Source: Nitrospira sp.
Lineage (GTDB): Bacteria > Nitrospirota > Nitrospiria > Nitrospirales > Nitrospiraceae
Direction of reading: 5' to 3'
DNA: 64,000 nt
NCBI GenBank assembly: GCA_016715825.1
Contig: JADJXO010000002.1
Coordinates: 669,911-733,910 of the forward strand
Made by a program: the position numbers and the translations under genes. Below, piece by piece: positions 26,504 to 35,381 of this stretch. Within the stretch, counting starts at the first letter, position 1. The number at the start of each line of letters is the position of its first letter. The notes under the pieces are model-generated. The model saw only the letters and a list, made by a program, of their open reading frames with translations, was not told where the DNA came from and made no database searches.

Positions 26504-27781
26504 TCAATCACGTGGCGACTTGCTCTGAGTAGGAAGATTTCCTGCGGCGGATTGTCCAGCGAGCCACCCCGTGGACCAAGCCCATTGAAAATTGAATCCT
26601 CCGATTCGGCCGTCACAATCGAGCATTTCCCCGGTGAGATACAGTCCTGGAACCACCTTTGATTCCATAGTGCGATAATTAATCTCATCCAGCGGTACAC
26701 CACCCGCGGTGACTTCAGCGAAGTTCCATCCTCGGTCTCGTTCAACGGGAAATCGGAATCTGGTCAATGCGTCGAGTAATCGATTGCGGTCAATGCGTGA
26801 GACCTGAGCCATGGATTGCTGTGGGTCACAGGAACAATACAAACAGAGAGAACGTGCAAATCGTTCCGGGATCAACAGTGCCAGGCTTCTTGTCAGGGAG
26901 CGTTTTGGGTATTCGGCGACTTGAGTAAGGAACCAAGCTTTCACTTCGTCGTGTGTTTGACCTGGTACGAAGTTGGCACAGAGGTCCACGCGCACACCGT
27001 GGTATGTCGCCATAGTCCAGAAACGGCTGGCATCCAAGACGACGGGACCGCTGATTCCCAAATGGGTCCAGAGCAGACTGCCTGTGCGGCGATCAGTCTC
27101 CCGGCCTTCAACTACTGTGACCAACTCTACCTCATGGGAGAGGCCTGAGAGCGCTGCATGAAACATGGAATGTTCCAATACGAGAGGGACTAACGCCGGC
27201 ACAGTCGGAGTCACGCGATGGCCCAGATTTCGAGCTAGCTGATATCCGAATCCATCGCTCCCGGTTCTCGGGAGTGAACGACCGCCGGTGGCGAGAATGA
27301 GGCGGGTGGTGCGCAGAGAGCCGTGGGAGTGATCAATGCGGAATTCTGAACCCGATCGAGAGATGTGGCTCACTCGATGGCCGGGGCATATCGTGATTCC
27401 GGTGTCTCGTGCGCGATTGAGTAAAGCATCGAGGACAGTTCTGGCATGATCGGTGGTAGGAAACAGCTTTCCCGTTGGTTCGTGTTTCAGGTCGACTCCC
27501 AGGGACAGAAACCACCCGATGGTCTGTTGAACTGAAAACGCCGCCAGCACATTTCGGATAATATTACGATTCCCGAAGAAATCATTTGGTGTGACGGCGT
27601 CGTGGGTGACGTTGCAACGGCCGCCACCGGATACAAGAATCTTAGCTCCTAAGCGATTCGCTCCATCCAGTAACACAACGCGTCCGGGCAATGGCGCCTT
27701 GGTCTCTGCTGCAGCGATAGCTGCGGTCAGTCCTGCTGCTCCGGCCCCGACAACGGCGACCGATACAGAGTCTTCAATCAT
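26504..27781 (-). CDS. BaiN/HI0933-type FAD-dependent oxidoreductase
   Basis: A flavoprotein of 425 residues. The Rossmann motif is VAVVGAGAAGLTAAIAAAE (residues 8-26). NRLGAKILVSGGGRCNVTH near residue 45 and the C-terminal GLYLTGEMLDCDGRIGGFNFQWAWSTG are diagnostic of the HI0933/YhiN group, which reduces small organic compounds with NAD(P)H, though physiological substrates are mostly unknown. Length is normal. It is convergent with the preceding gene and stands alone. Confidence 0.9.
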   Translation of the reverse strand: MIEDSVSVAVVGAGAAGLTAAIAAAETKAPLPGRVVLLDGANRLGAKILVSGGGRCNVTHDAVTPNDFFGNRNIIRNVLAAFSVQQTIGWFLSLGVDLKHEPTGKLFPTTDHARTVLDALLNRARDTGITICPGHRVSHISRSGSEFRIDHSHGSLRTTRLILATGGRSLPRTGSDGFGYQLARNLGHRVTPTVPALVPLVLEHSMFHAALSGLSHEVELVTVVEGRETDRRTGSLLWTHLGISGPVVLDASRFWTMATYHGVRVDLCANFVPGQTHDEVKAWFLTQVAEYPKRSLTRSLALLIPERFARSLCLYCSCDPQQSMAQVSRIDRNRLLDALTRFRFPVERDRGWNFAEVTAGGVPLDEINYRTMESKVVPGLYLTGEMLDCDGRIGGFNFQWAWSTGWLAGQSAAGNLPTQSKSPRD

Positions 27782-28132
27782 TCCCCATTCTGCTTTCTGA
27801 GACAGATATGTCGGCTATTGGCGCACGATATTTTTAATAATTCAGGAAGCGCTGCCATACGGTTGCCTTACTAGAGTGAGAATTCTTGCGTGTATGGATT
27901 CGCCTTCTTGCCGGGCCGAACTGATTCTCTTGTCATGGGCCATGCTGGTTGCGATGAGACGTTGGCCACAGGCTGTAGCTTTCATAGGATAAAAAGCTGC
28001 TAGATCTTGTATCGCACGGATGAGATGAAGGAAAAGGGAAATAACATTAATGAGTTTTAACTGACCGTTAACACGAAGTTAATGTCACGATGTTACATCT
28101 TGAGCATTGTTGATCTCAGTAGGAGGAGCGCC
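27782..28132. other. intergenic region, nothing recognised
   Basis: About 350 bases between the divergent flavoprotein and zinc-ribbon genes. The part from 28000 is AT-rich and probably contains the promoter for the small protein. No clear hairpin or operator is seen. Confidence 0.4.
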
Positions 28133-28288
28133 ATGACCTGTCAAAAATGCAAAGGTCTCATGATTCAAGAACGCCAGCCGGCTGTATCGTCCAGCGCTGT
28201 CGTCCTTCGTTGTCTCAACTGCGGGCTGATTATCGATCCCTTGATTGAACAGAATCGCAGTAATCACATCCGGGCCAAGGCAGCGTAA
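28133..28288 (+). CDS. small zinc-ribbon protein
   Basis: A protein of 51 residues from the ATG at 28133, which has a strong AGGAGGAG 6 bases upstream; the longer open frame is not needed. Two CxxC pairs (CQKC near the start and CLNC near residue 30) form a zinc ribbon. The remainder is hydrophilic and ends NHIRAKAA. Such mini-proteins may bind nucleic acids or act as metal-binding adaptors, but nothing more specific can be read. Confidence 0.7.
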   Translation: MTCQKCKGLMIQERQPAVSSSAVVLRCLNCGLIIDPLIEQNRSNHIRAKAA

Positions 28289-28310
28289 GAACGGCCGGCA
28301 TGCTACCGGG

Positions 28311-28340
28311 ATCCGAGGTATAGGAGTATGTGCCTCGGAT
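28311..28340. terminator. hairpin between convergent genes
   Basis: ATCCGAGG and CCTCGGAT are perfect arms separated by 14 bases. It lies between the convergent zinc-ribbon and xthA genes. There is no U-tract, so termination efficiency is doubtful. Confidence 0.4.
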
Positions 28341-28362
28341 GGAGTGGATGTCGCGTGTGCGG

Positions 28363-29136
28363 TCAGACCGAAAACTCTGCCCACAAAAAGGTATGGTCCG
28401 AAGGCTCTTTCGCTCGCCGCGGCTCGACATCCACATCCGCCTGGAGGCACTTGTCTGCCAGAGGTGCCGTCGCCATTATGTGGTCGATGCGCCAACCTCT
28501 GTTGGCGGCCAGGGAACTTGGTGCGCGGTAGTCCCAAAACGTATATTGCTGACGCGCTGGGTAGAGCTTCACGAACACATCCTGGAAGCCCCAGGCCACC
28601 GTCTGTTCATACGCTTTCCGGGCTGCTTCATGGTAGCAGACGTGCTTGAGATGTTTCTCCGGGCTATGGACGTCCATCGGTCGTGGGGCGACATTCATGT
28701 CGCCGCACCAAATGGCTGGAGCTTGCGGAGAAAGATGAGTGTCAAAATAGCCACGTAGCCGTTCGTACCAAGCGAGTTTGTAGGTGTATTTGGGAGAATC
28801 AATCTCAAAGCCCTGCGGGACATAGGTGTTAATGATCGGAATTCCATTGATGACGACTCGGAGCAGGCGAGCGTCTTCCGGGTCTCCTCCGTCGTCGAAT
28901 CCGTACGAGACAGCGTCCGGTTTTTCCCGGCTGAGAATCGCCACGCCGTTATAGGATTTCATCCCTCGAAAGGTCGTTTCGTACCCACTGGGAGCCAGGG
29001 CCAGCAATGGAAACTCGCTATCTTGGACTTTAGTTTCTTGAAGGCACAGGACATCCGGCTTGTGCCGATCGAGCCATTCGAGCACGATGGGTAGGCGCTT
29101 ACGTAAGGAATTGACGTTGAAGGTGGCAATTTTCAT
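28363..29136 (-). CDS. xth: exodeoxyribonuclease III
   Basis: An exonuclease III/AP endonuclease of 257 residues from the ATG at 29136 (a TTG five codons upstream is less likely). It begins MKIATFNVNSLRKRLP, with LQETKVQD (metal-binding Glu) near residue 34, WCGDMNVAPRPMD (catalytic Asp/Asn) in the middle, and the terminal RIDHIMAT and PSDHTFLWAEF motifs. It excises abasic sites and repairs oxidised DNA. It lies next to the OxyR-like and peroxidase genes, which suits oxidative-damage defence. Confidence 0.95.
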   Translation of the reverse strand: MKIATFNVNSLRKRLPIVLEWLDRHKPDVLCLQETKVQDSEFPLLALAPSGYETTFRGMKSYNGVAILSREKPDAVSYGFDDGGDPEDARLLRVVINGIPIINTYVPQGFEIDSPKYTYKLAWYERLRGYFDTHLSPQAPAIWCGDMNVAPRPMDVHSPEKHLKHVCYHEAARKAYEQTVAWGFQDVFVKLYPARQQYTFWDYRAPSSLAANRGWRIDHIMATAPLADKCLQADVDVEPRRAKEPSDHTFLWAEFSV

Positions 29137-29220
29137 CTGCAAGTTGCTCAAGCGATGCCGTGCATCCTATCAAAAGCGATCTCAGGCAACAAGTTGGAGC
29201 GTGTGATAAGGATAGAGTAA

Positions 29221-30129
29221 TTAATCGGTCGACATGATGAGGCCTGGAATCTTCAAGGAATGGACGGCGCTGCGCATGACGTCGATGACTTGAGGCCTGG
29301 TAAACCCGCGCCGCCATGCGAGCCCGATTCGACGACCGGGTACCGGGTCTGCGAATTTGATCGCGATCAACCGGTTGTTCCGGTATTTGGATGTCAGGGC
29401 GCTGCAGGACATCACGGTAATCCCAAACCCGGAGACGACCATCTGCCGGATGGTTTCCAGGGAGTTCCCCTGCCAACCTTCTGCATCCGAGCGACTTAGC
29501 TCGGGGCATGTCTCAAGTACCTGTTGACGGAAACAATGTCCGGCATGCGGAAGAAGGATCTTCTGAGATGCTAATTGGCCGGAGTCGATCACCTTCTTCT
29601 TGTGCCACGGGTGTCCGGTGGGAACTAGAATCTGAAAGGGTTCATCGTATAAGGCGGTGGTAAGAATTCCCGTCTCATCGAAGGGAAGCGCGATCATGAT
29701 CACATCAAGCTTTCCATTCTTCAACATTCCGAGCAGATTCTGTGTGAGGTTTTCCTCCAGTTCCAGCGGCATCTTCGGTGCCCGCGTATTCAGTGGCGGA
29801 ACCAAGTCTGGAAGGATGTTGGGTCCCACGGTGGCGATGACGCCGAGCCGCAGTCTTCCATTGAGTTGATCCTTCCCTTATGCCGCGAGTAGTGTTAGGT
29901 GCTCGACCTCTTCCAAAACTCGCTGGGCCTGATGGACGATCTGTTCTCCAAGTGCGGTCAGCTCAATCCGATTCCGGCGCCGTTCGAAGATCGTCGTGCC
30001 CAACTCTTGTTCCAGTTTCTTGATCGCGAGGCTCAACGCCGGTTGAGTCACAAAGGCTTTCTCTGCAGCACGGCCGAAGTGCCGTTCCTGCGCCACCGCG
30101 ACAATGTATTGCAATTCAGTCAGCGTCAC
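29221..30129 (-). pseudogene. OxyR-like LysR-family regulator interrupted by an in-frame TAA
   Basis: Read through one stop, this is a complete LysR regulator of about 302 residues. The first 83 residues form the winged HTH (LTELQYIVAVAQERHFGRAAEKAFVTQPALS) and linker helix (VLEEVEHLTLLAA). Codon 84 is TAA (29878-29880), and the same frame continues with GKDQLNGRLRLG and a full ligand-binding domain (GHCFRQQVLE contains the cysteine typical of OxyR). No frame change is involved, so one substitution (for example GAA or CAA to TAA) explains it. The gene is divergent from a cytochrome c peroxidase. It may be a sequencing error, a true null allele, or a truncated DNA-binding protein. Confidence 0.85.
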
Positions 30130-30449
30130 TGACTACCATCCCTGCTCATAAATCATGAGAATCAGTACATTTAGAATTATCAATTGGACTTATGATCAAG
30201 AAGCGGGCTACTCTGTTCGGAGGGACCAAGACAAGCGTAACCAATCAGGAACCCCCAAGGAAAGGGTCTAAAAGGTCGTCAGCACGTATTGGCGGTTGAA
30301 CGCCGATAGATTGAGTCGGTAGTCCATGTCGTGTTATGACAAGCACGTATTGCCCCTAGGAAAAGAGCCAGACACCGAGAACAGTGACGCAACGGCTAGT
30401 TGGGGCGAGTCACGGATCCCATATATAAGCCTGAAGAAGGGAGGATGTG
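30130..30449. other. regulatory region between OxyR-like and peroxidase genes
   Basis: About 320 bases. The OxyR-like side is AT-rich (ATTATCAATTGGACTTATGA), with LysR-type dyad character (ATCA...TGAT) at about 30178-30196. GCACGTATTG occurs twice (about 30283 and 30342). No other gene is seen. The peroxidase start has a GGAGG site. Confidence 0.45.
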
Positions 30450-31490
30450 ATGAGACGAGCAAAGTTGGGCAAGGTCATGCTGACCGGGGTGTTCATATTG
30501 GGGATGGCTTCCGCGATACCTGTGGGTGCGGGGGAGCCACTTCAGTTGCCCACGTTACAAGGACTGGAAGATCCCAATACCTTTGTGCCGGAAGACAATC
30601 CCCTTACGAAAGAGAAGGTTGAGTTGGGGCGGATGCTCTTCTTCGACAAACGGTTGTCAAAGAACAATACCATCGCCTGCGCCAATTGCCACGTGGCGAA
30701 GAAGGGCTTTGCAGACGGGATGCCGGTATCGACCGGTATCAACGGACTCAAGGGTGGACGTAGCGCGCCGGTGTCGTTCAATCGTGTCTACAGCAAGGCA
30801 CAGTTCTGGGATGGCCGGGCGGCTACGCTTGAGGATCAGTCGATCGGGCCGTTCATCAACCCGGTCGAACACGGGTTTGCCAACCATGATCAAATGGTGG
30901 CGAAAATGAAAAAGATCCCGGGCTACCGGAAACTGTTTAAGAATGTGTTCGGTCGTGATATCGAGATCGGCGATGTCGGCCGTGCGATCGCCAGCTTTCA
31001 GCGGACCGTCCTGTCCGGGAACAGCCCCGTCGACAAATTTGATATCGGCGGGGATGAAAAGGCTTTGAGTGATTCAGCAAAACGTGGTCTGGAGCTCTTC
31101 CGCGGCAAAGCTCGCTGTACGCGGTGTCATTCCGGGTTTAACTTTACCGACGAGAAGTTCCATAACCTGGGAATCGGGTGGGACACGAACACTGTGGATC
31201 TTGGTCGGTACATGGAGACTCAAAATGCTGAGGAAATCGGTGCCTTCAAGACTCCGACGTTGAGGGAAATCGCCCGCACTGCGCCGTACATGCACGACGG
31301 ACGGTTCAAGACTCTTGCCGAAGTGGTGGATTTCTACAATAAAGGTGGAGTCAAGAATCCACACCAAGATAATACGATTATTTCTTTGGAACTGACGGAC
31401 GAGGAAAAGTATGATCTTGTGGCCATGCTCAAGTCGCTCAACGGCGAAGGCTGGCAACACGTCTCCGCGCCAAAGTCATTTCCGAAGTAA
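30450..31490 (+). CDS. diheme cytochrome c peroxidase
   Basis: A periplasmic protein of 346 residues of the CcpA/MauG family, which reduces H2O2 with electrons from cytochrome c. A signal peptide covers about 1-28. Two heme-binding motifs are clear: CANCH (77-81) and CTRCH (223-227). FFDKRLSKNNTIACANCH, the GRSAPVSFNRVY segment and the late YMHDGRFKTLAEVVDFYNKGG are all typical. AGGGAGG lies before ATG at 30450 (the GTG just upstream is part of the same run). It is divergent from the OxyR-like gene, consistent with peroxide control, and is followed by a strong hairpin. Confidence 0.95.
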   Translation: MRRAKLGKVMLTGVFILGMASAIPVGAGEPLQLPTLQGLEDPNTFVPEDNPLTKEKVELGRMLFFDKRLSKNNTIACANCHVAKKGFADGMPVSTGINGLKGGRSAPVSFNRVYSKAQFWDGRAATLEDQSIGPFINPVEHGFANHDQMVAKMKKIPGYRKLFKNVFGRDIEIGDVGRAIASFQRTVLSGNSPVDKFDIGGDEKALSDSAKRGLELFRGKARCTRCHSGFNFTDEKFHNLGIGWDTNTVDLGRYMETQNAEEIGAFKTPTLREIARTAPYMHDGRFKTLAEVVDFYNKGGVKNPHQDNTIISLELTDEEKYDLVAMLKSLNGEGWQHVSAPKSFPK

Positions 31491-31518
31491 TTCGGCCATC
31501 GTCTCAAGGGGAGTTGAA

Positions 31519-31555
31519 GCGAGGGCCTTCCGTCGACCCGGCGGAAGGCCCTCGC
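31519..31555. terminator. perfect 14-bp hairpin between convergent genes
   Basis: GCGAGGGCCTTCCG (31519-31532) pairs perfectly with CGGAAGGCCCTCGC (31542-31555). TCATTTCTC follows on the plus strand. It lies between the convergent peroxidase and MscS-type genes and probably ends both transcripts. Confidence 0.7.
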
Positions 31556-31562
31556 TCATTTC

Positions 31563-32405
31563 TCAGGTCGGCAAAGGGGGAGTGATAGATCGTGAAAGGT
31601 AGCGACGCAGAATGGCTTGTTCGATACGCGAGCGACCTCGGTCCGGAGCGGGGAATCGAAGGACGAGATGCATCTTGCCGGATTCCGGCAATTGAATCGT
31701 GATGCGTGGTTCCGGCGAGGGGGCTTCCAGGAGATTGGCCTGCTCGAGGAGCTTCATTTGCCGAACCGCTTCATTCATGAATGAGGCGCATTCGTGCTTG
31801 GCTGCCTCCAGGAGAGCCCCTTCCGCTCTTTGCCAATCCTCCTCGTTCCTGATTGGAACGGTCAACGTGTAAAGCCCATATTCTTGCTGCGGATTCTCTT
31901 TGATCAGCGGGTTAGTGAACAACAAACTGTTCGGGAAAATGGTTACGCGTCCCGTATACAGATGGGCGGATTGACCAGGGCCGATCTCCAGTAACTTGGT
32001 TGCAAAGATGTCGTAGTCCAACACCACGCCGCGGTGGCCCGCGATTTGAATTCGATCACCGACGGTGTAGACCTTGCCTCCCACGCGAAGTGCGGCGCCG
32101 CTCCAACACAAGATCAGCTCCTTGGTTGCCAAGACTAATGCGGCAGCCAGCGCGACGATCGAGACTGCAAAGGCCTGGAGTTCGTGTGCCCAGATGATCA
32201 CCAGCCCCAGGAGAAAGGCGAAGACCACGGAATTTCTGGTCGTGACCACCCAACGGCGTTTCGATTCCATCGAAAGCGTGGGATTGTTGGCCAACCACCG
32301 TACAATGAGTGTTCTGGCGATGAGGAGGACCAGCAAGAGGAGGAGAGACTTCAAACCGTCCAGGGCCACCGAGCTGTCGATCCAAAACCATCCGTCTGAG
32401 GTCAC
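31563..32405 (-). CDS. MscS-family mechanosensitive channel
   Basis: A membrane protein of 280 residues. There are about three hydrophobic segments in the first 110 residues (SLLLLLVLLIARTLIV, FAFLLGLVIIWAHEL, VSIVALAAALVLATKELIL). The MscS beta domain follows: VGDRIQIAGHRGVVLDYDIFATKLLEIG and RVTIFPNSLLFTNPLI. It releases osmolytes or senses membrane tension. The pore helix is Ala/Leu-rich rather than the classic Gly/Ala pattern. The start is GTG, nine bases after the lipoprotein gene, so the two are probably one operon. Confidence 0.85.
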   Translation of the reverse strand: MTSDGWFWIDSSVALDGLKSLLLLLVLLIARTLIVRWLANNPTLSMESKRRWVVTTRNSVVFAFLLGLVIIWAHELQAFAVSIVALAAALVLATKELILCWSGAALRVGGKVYTVGDRIQIAGHRGVVLDYDIFATKLLEIGPGQSAHLYTGRVTIFPNSLLFTNPLIKENPQQEYGLYTLTVPIRNEEDWQRAEGALLEAAKHECASFMNEAVRQMKLLEQANLLEAPSPEPRITIQLPESGKMHLVLRFPAPDRGRSRIEQAILRRYLSRSITPPLPT

Positions 32406-32414
32406 GCTCTTTCC

Positions 32415-32864
32415 CTACTTCGAGGTCAGCGTCTCCCGGGTACCAGGAACGCATTCCTCTCGTTTCCATTGCTTGAGAACCTTCTCTTCGGAGAACGTCA
32501 ACAGATACCGGTAGCAGTACAAGATTGGTTTGGCCGCTCCCTCGACGCCCTTGCCCATCAAGTTTGTAACCGAATTCGAAGCATCCGCGACAAAGGTGGG
32601 ATTCCAGGTAGTGAGTTCCTGTTCACTGAGGGCAAATCGATAGGTCCAGAGGCTATCTCCGCCGAGCGCGGGGGTTTTAGCCGTATGGGGTGGGCCCAGT
32701 CGTTCGCGAATATCTTCCTGCGTCAGTCGTCCGACCCCCTTCTTGAGATAGGTGTCTCGCCAGGGGCCACCACAGCCGGTGAAGCCGATCGTCAGCGCAA
32801 CGAGGACGATACCCGCTATAATGGGACGTGAATGGTTGATGGAGCGCGAAATCAAGGCCAGCAT
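32415..32864 (-). CDS. lipoprotein of unknown function
   Basis: About 149 residues from the ATG at 32864, where a signal with lipobox (FTGC) begins; the open frame extends upstream to 33242 but that part overlaps the divergent gene and looks accidental. The mature protein starts CGGPWRDTYLKKGVGRLTQEDI; RLTQEDIRERLGPPHT resembles SmpA/OmlA-type small outer-membrane lipoproteins. It precedes the MscS-type channel by nine bases. An envelope role is inferred. Confidence 0.65.
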   Translation of the reverse strand: MLALISRSINHSRPIIAGIVLVALTIGFTGCGGPWRDTYLKKGVGRLTQEDIRERLGPPHTAKTPALGGDSLWTYRFALSEQELTTWNPTFVADASNSVTNLMGKGVEGAAKPILYCYRYLLTFSEEKVLKQWKREECVPGTRETLTSK

Positions 32865-33030
32865 GCTGAAGCATACGCTACACCGGACGACCGGTAAGTG
32901 CAACTCCGCGCGCCCTTCCGAGCAATCCTTTTCCTGCTCGACACAGCGGTGCAGTGAGAATTGAGACAGGCATCGGAGGTAGGTGGATTTAAGCAAACAT
33001 TTTAGGTACCTTACTTCAAGGGGCGAAGAT

Positions 33031-34005
33031 ATGGTTGCTCGACGAATTCTTGGCATATCCCTGGCAGGTTTCTGCGTCCTGTCTCCTATAGCTGGTTTCA
33101 CATCGGCCACTGAAGGTCGAACCACGAAACCTGAATCGGTCTCCCAGACATGGCTGAAGCCCGGTCCGTTCTCCGTCTCAGCGAAACCCTCGGGGTCCAA
33201 CGGTGATGACAGGGTAAGGACTAAGAGCAAACCGCTGGCCAACGCGACTGGTCAGATAGCGCATGCGGAGTCGAACGGTCGTGACCATTTCGAGAGAGAT
33301 GGAGCGCCAATGGTGCTGGTGCCAGAGGGGGATTTTATCATGGGGAGCGAGAAGGGCGATGAGGACGAAGCGCCTGCCCATCGCGTCCGTCTGCAGGCAT
33401 TTTATATCGATAAGTTTGAAGTCACAAATGGACGGTTTGCCAAGTATGTCGAGGCCATTCAAAGTGAGCCGCCCTGGGGATTTTCCGATAAAGAAACGCC
33501 GGTGATCCATGCCGATCGCCCGGTGCGATGGGTGAACTGGATGGATGCGATGGGGTACTGCCTGTGGGTCGGCAAGCGGCTTCCCACCGAGGCAGAATGG
33601 GAGAAAGCTGCACGTGGAACCGACGAGCGGGTGTATCCGTGGGGCAATGATCCTCCGACACCGGTCCATGCCGTCTATGGGTTGAAGGAAGGTGGTGTGG
33701 AAGCGGTGTCTGTCATCGGAGATCATCATATGGGGCAGAGTCCCTACGGCGCACAAGATCTCGCCGGTAATCTGTATGAATGGGTGATGGACTGGTATGC
33801 CGAAGACTTTTACTCCGGCTTTATCAATAATCCAGCGATCAATCCTCGTGGACCGGCCGAAGGAACGGCCAAGGTTCAGCGTGGAGGATCGTATATCAAT
33901 ACGCCATATAGGCTGCGGACGTCGTTTCGTACCAAAGCCGATCCGACGGAGCAGGACCCCAACGTCGGCTTCCGGTGCGCACAAGATGCGCCGAAACAAC
34001 CGTAG
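33031..34005 (+). CDS. exported SUMF1/formylglycine-generating-enzyme-like protein
   Basis: About 324 residues from the ATG at 33031, which begins a signal peptide (MVARRILGISLAGFCVL). The SUMF1 domain (about 105-320) carries MVLVPEGDFIMGSEKGDEDE, FYIDKFEVTNGRFAKYV, RLPTEAEWEKAARG, YPWGN, DLAGNLYEWVMDWY, RGGSYIN and GFRCA. The last are hallmarks of the FGE/EgtB/NirV group. Known FGEs activate sulfatases, but many exported relatives are structural or have unknown roles; the two active-site cysteines of FGE are not evident here. It is divergent from the lipoprotein-MscS pair. Confidence 0.88.
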   Translation: MVARRILGISLAGFCVLSPIAGFTSATEGRTTKPESVSQTWLKPGPFSVSAKPSGSNGDDRVRTKSKPLANATGQIAHAESNGRDHFERDGAPMVLVPEGDFIMGSEKGDEDEAPAHRVRLQAFYIDKFEVTNGRFAKYVEAIQSEPPWGFSDKETPVIHADRPVRWVNWMDAMGYCLWVGKRLPTEAEWEKAARGTDERVYPWGNDPPTPVHAVYGLKEGGVEAVSVIGDHHMGQSPYGAQDLAGNLYEWVMDWYAEDFYSGFINNPAINPRGPAEGTAKVQRGGSYINTPYRLRTSFRTKADPTEQDPNVGFRCAQDAPKQP

Positions 34006-34109
34006 CGGTAGAGCAATTCACGCATACCTTCTCATCACGTGAGTATCGCATGGGGGGGATGAGCCATCATGCTGTGGCATTTCCCATCCGCTGACGAGGG
34101 AGGCATTCA

Positions 34110-34891
34110 GTGAAACACTATCGTGTGAAGCCTGGTGCAAAACTATCGCTGAAGCAGTACGACCCGGATGAGACGGGGGAGTACAAGAAGAGCGCACAGG
34201 GGAAGAATCGCGCGAAAGCGGAAACGGCCAAGCTCATTGCGAAGCTTGATGGACTGCAAGAGCGGCTGTATGCCAATGGGACACGCTCGCTGCTCATTGT
34301 ACTGCAGGGGATGGATACCAGCGGGAAAAGGGCCGGGGGGGGTAGGGTGGCTTTTAGGGGCCGTCCCACCATGAATTGGCTCACGACTTTCTGTGGCGTG
34401 TGCATCGCGAAGTTCCGCGCAAGGGACAGATCGGCATCTTCAATCGATCGCACTACGAGGATGTGCTCATCACGCGAGTCCATGGGTGGGTCTCCGACAA
34501 AATCGCCAAGCATCGTTTCAACCAAATTAAGGAGTTCGAAGAGCTCCTGACTGAAAACGGGACGGTCATTCTCAAGTTCTTTCTCCATATTTCCAAAGAT
34601 GAGCAGAAAGAGCGGTTGCAAGAACGCATTGCGGATCCTGAAAAGCGTTGGAAGTGGAGCTCCGGAGATCTTGAAGAGCGCAAATTGTGGGATGATTATC
34701 AGGAGGCCTTTGAAGACGTTATGGCTGCGACGAGCACCGCTTGCGCACCTTGGTATATTGTCCCGGCGAATCGGAAGTGGTACCGCAATCTGGTCGTAGC
34801 GGATTGCGTCGTCGATGCCATGGAAGACCTGAAACTTAAGACCCCACCGGCGCCTGAGGGTGTGGATTTCAAGAGGTTGAAGATCGTTTAG
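34110..34891 (+). pseudogene. ppk2: polyphosphate kinase 2, disrupted after the Walker A motif
   Basis: The 5' part (34110-34330) gives a PPK2 N-terminus ending VLQGMDTSGK, the Walker A region. The 3' part, in another frame (from about 34370), gives LAHDFLWRVHREVPRKGQIGIFNRSHYEDVL and the rest of PPK2 through VDFKRLKIV. Between them about 47 bases replace the roughly 80 expected and include a run of eight G. The residual bases resemble the missing codons with several indels (GTGGC, TTTTAGGGGCCGTCCCACCATGAATTG). PPK2 makes ATP or GTP from polyphosphate, so loss would matter. Local sequence error is the likeliest cause; a true lesion is possible. Confidence 0.88.
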
Positions 34892-34940
34892 CCGCGAATG
34901 AGCGCCGCGCTCCTCCTTCTTGCTTGTGCCAAAGGTTCCC

Positions 34941-35381
34941 ATGACCTGGACTCTAGTGACCTGGGGTTGTCGTCTGTTGATCGGGGGAGTACTCTTGGCC
35001 TCGGCACTCGGCAAATCTCTCGATATGCCGGGCTTTGTCGATGTGCTGATCACCTATCGACTTTTTCCAGAATGGTCACTCTGGCCGTTCGCGGTCGGGA
35101 TCACCGGGATTGAATGGGTGCTGGCCGGCTGGATTCTAGTCGGGTGGCAGCTTCCCGCTGGGGCGTTCATTGCGATGGGTCTCAATGGGGTGTATGCGAT
35201 TGGGCTCATCGTGACGTTGCTTCGTGGGCTCGATCTTCCCAACTGTGGCTGCTACGGCGTGTTCTTCCCACAACCGCTGCGTTGGTATTCCCCGCTTGAA
35301 GATCTTGCCTTAGTTGGGATCTGTTCAGTACTGCGAGTCGGGGCAAAAAGATTCGGTCGGCCTCTTGACAAGAATTTATAA
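34941..35381 (+). CDS. MauE/DoxX-like membrane protein
   Basis: About 146 residues from the ATG at 34941. Four hydrophobic helices are visible (RLLIGGVLLASALG, WPFAVGITGIEWVLAGWILVG, AFIAMGLNGVYAIGLIVTLL and LALVGICSVL). The extra-membrane CGCYGVFF segment after helix 3 is typical of MauE-like members of the DoxX family, which are linked with periplasmic thiol or methylamine-dehydrogenase chemistry. It follows ppk2 by 49 bases. The physiological role is not readable. Confidence 0.8.
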   Translation: MTWTLVTWGCRLLIGGVLLASALGKSLDMPGFVDVLITYRLFPEWSLWPFAVGITGIEWVLAGWILVGWQLPAGAFIAMGLNGVYAIGLIVTLLRGLDLPNCGCYGVFFPQPLRWYSPLEDLALVGICSVLRVGAKRFGRPLDKNL

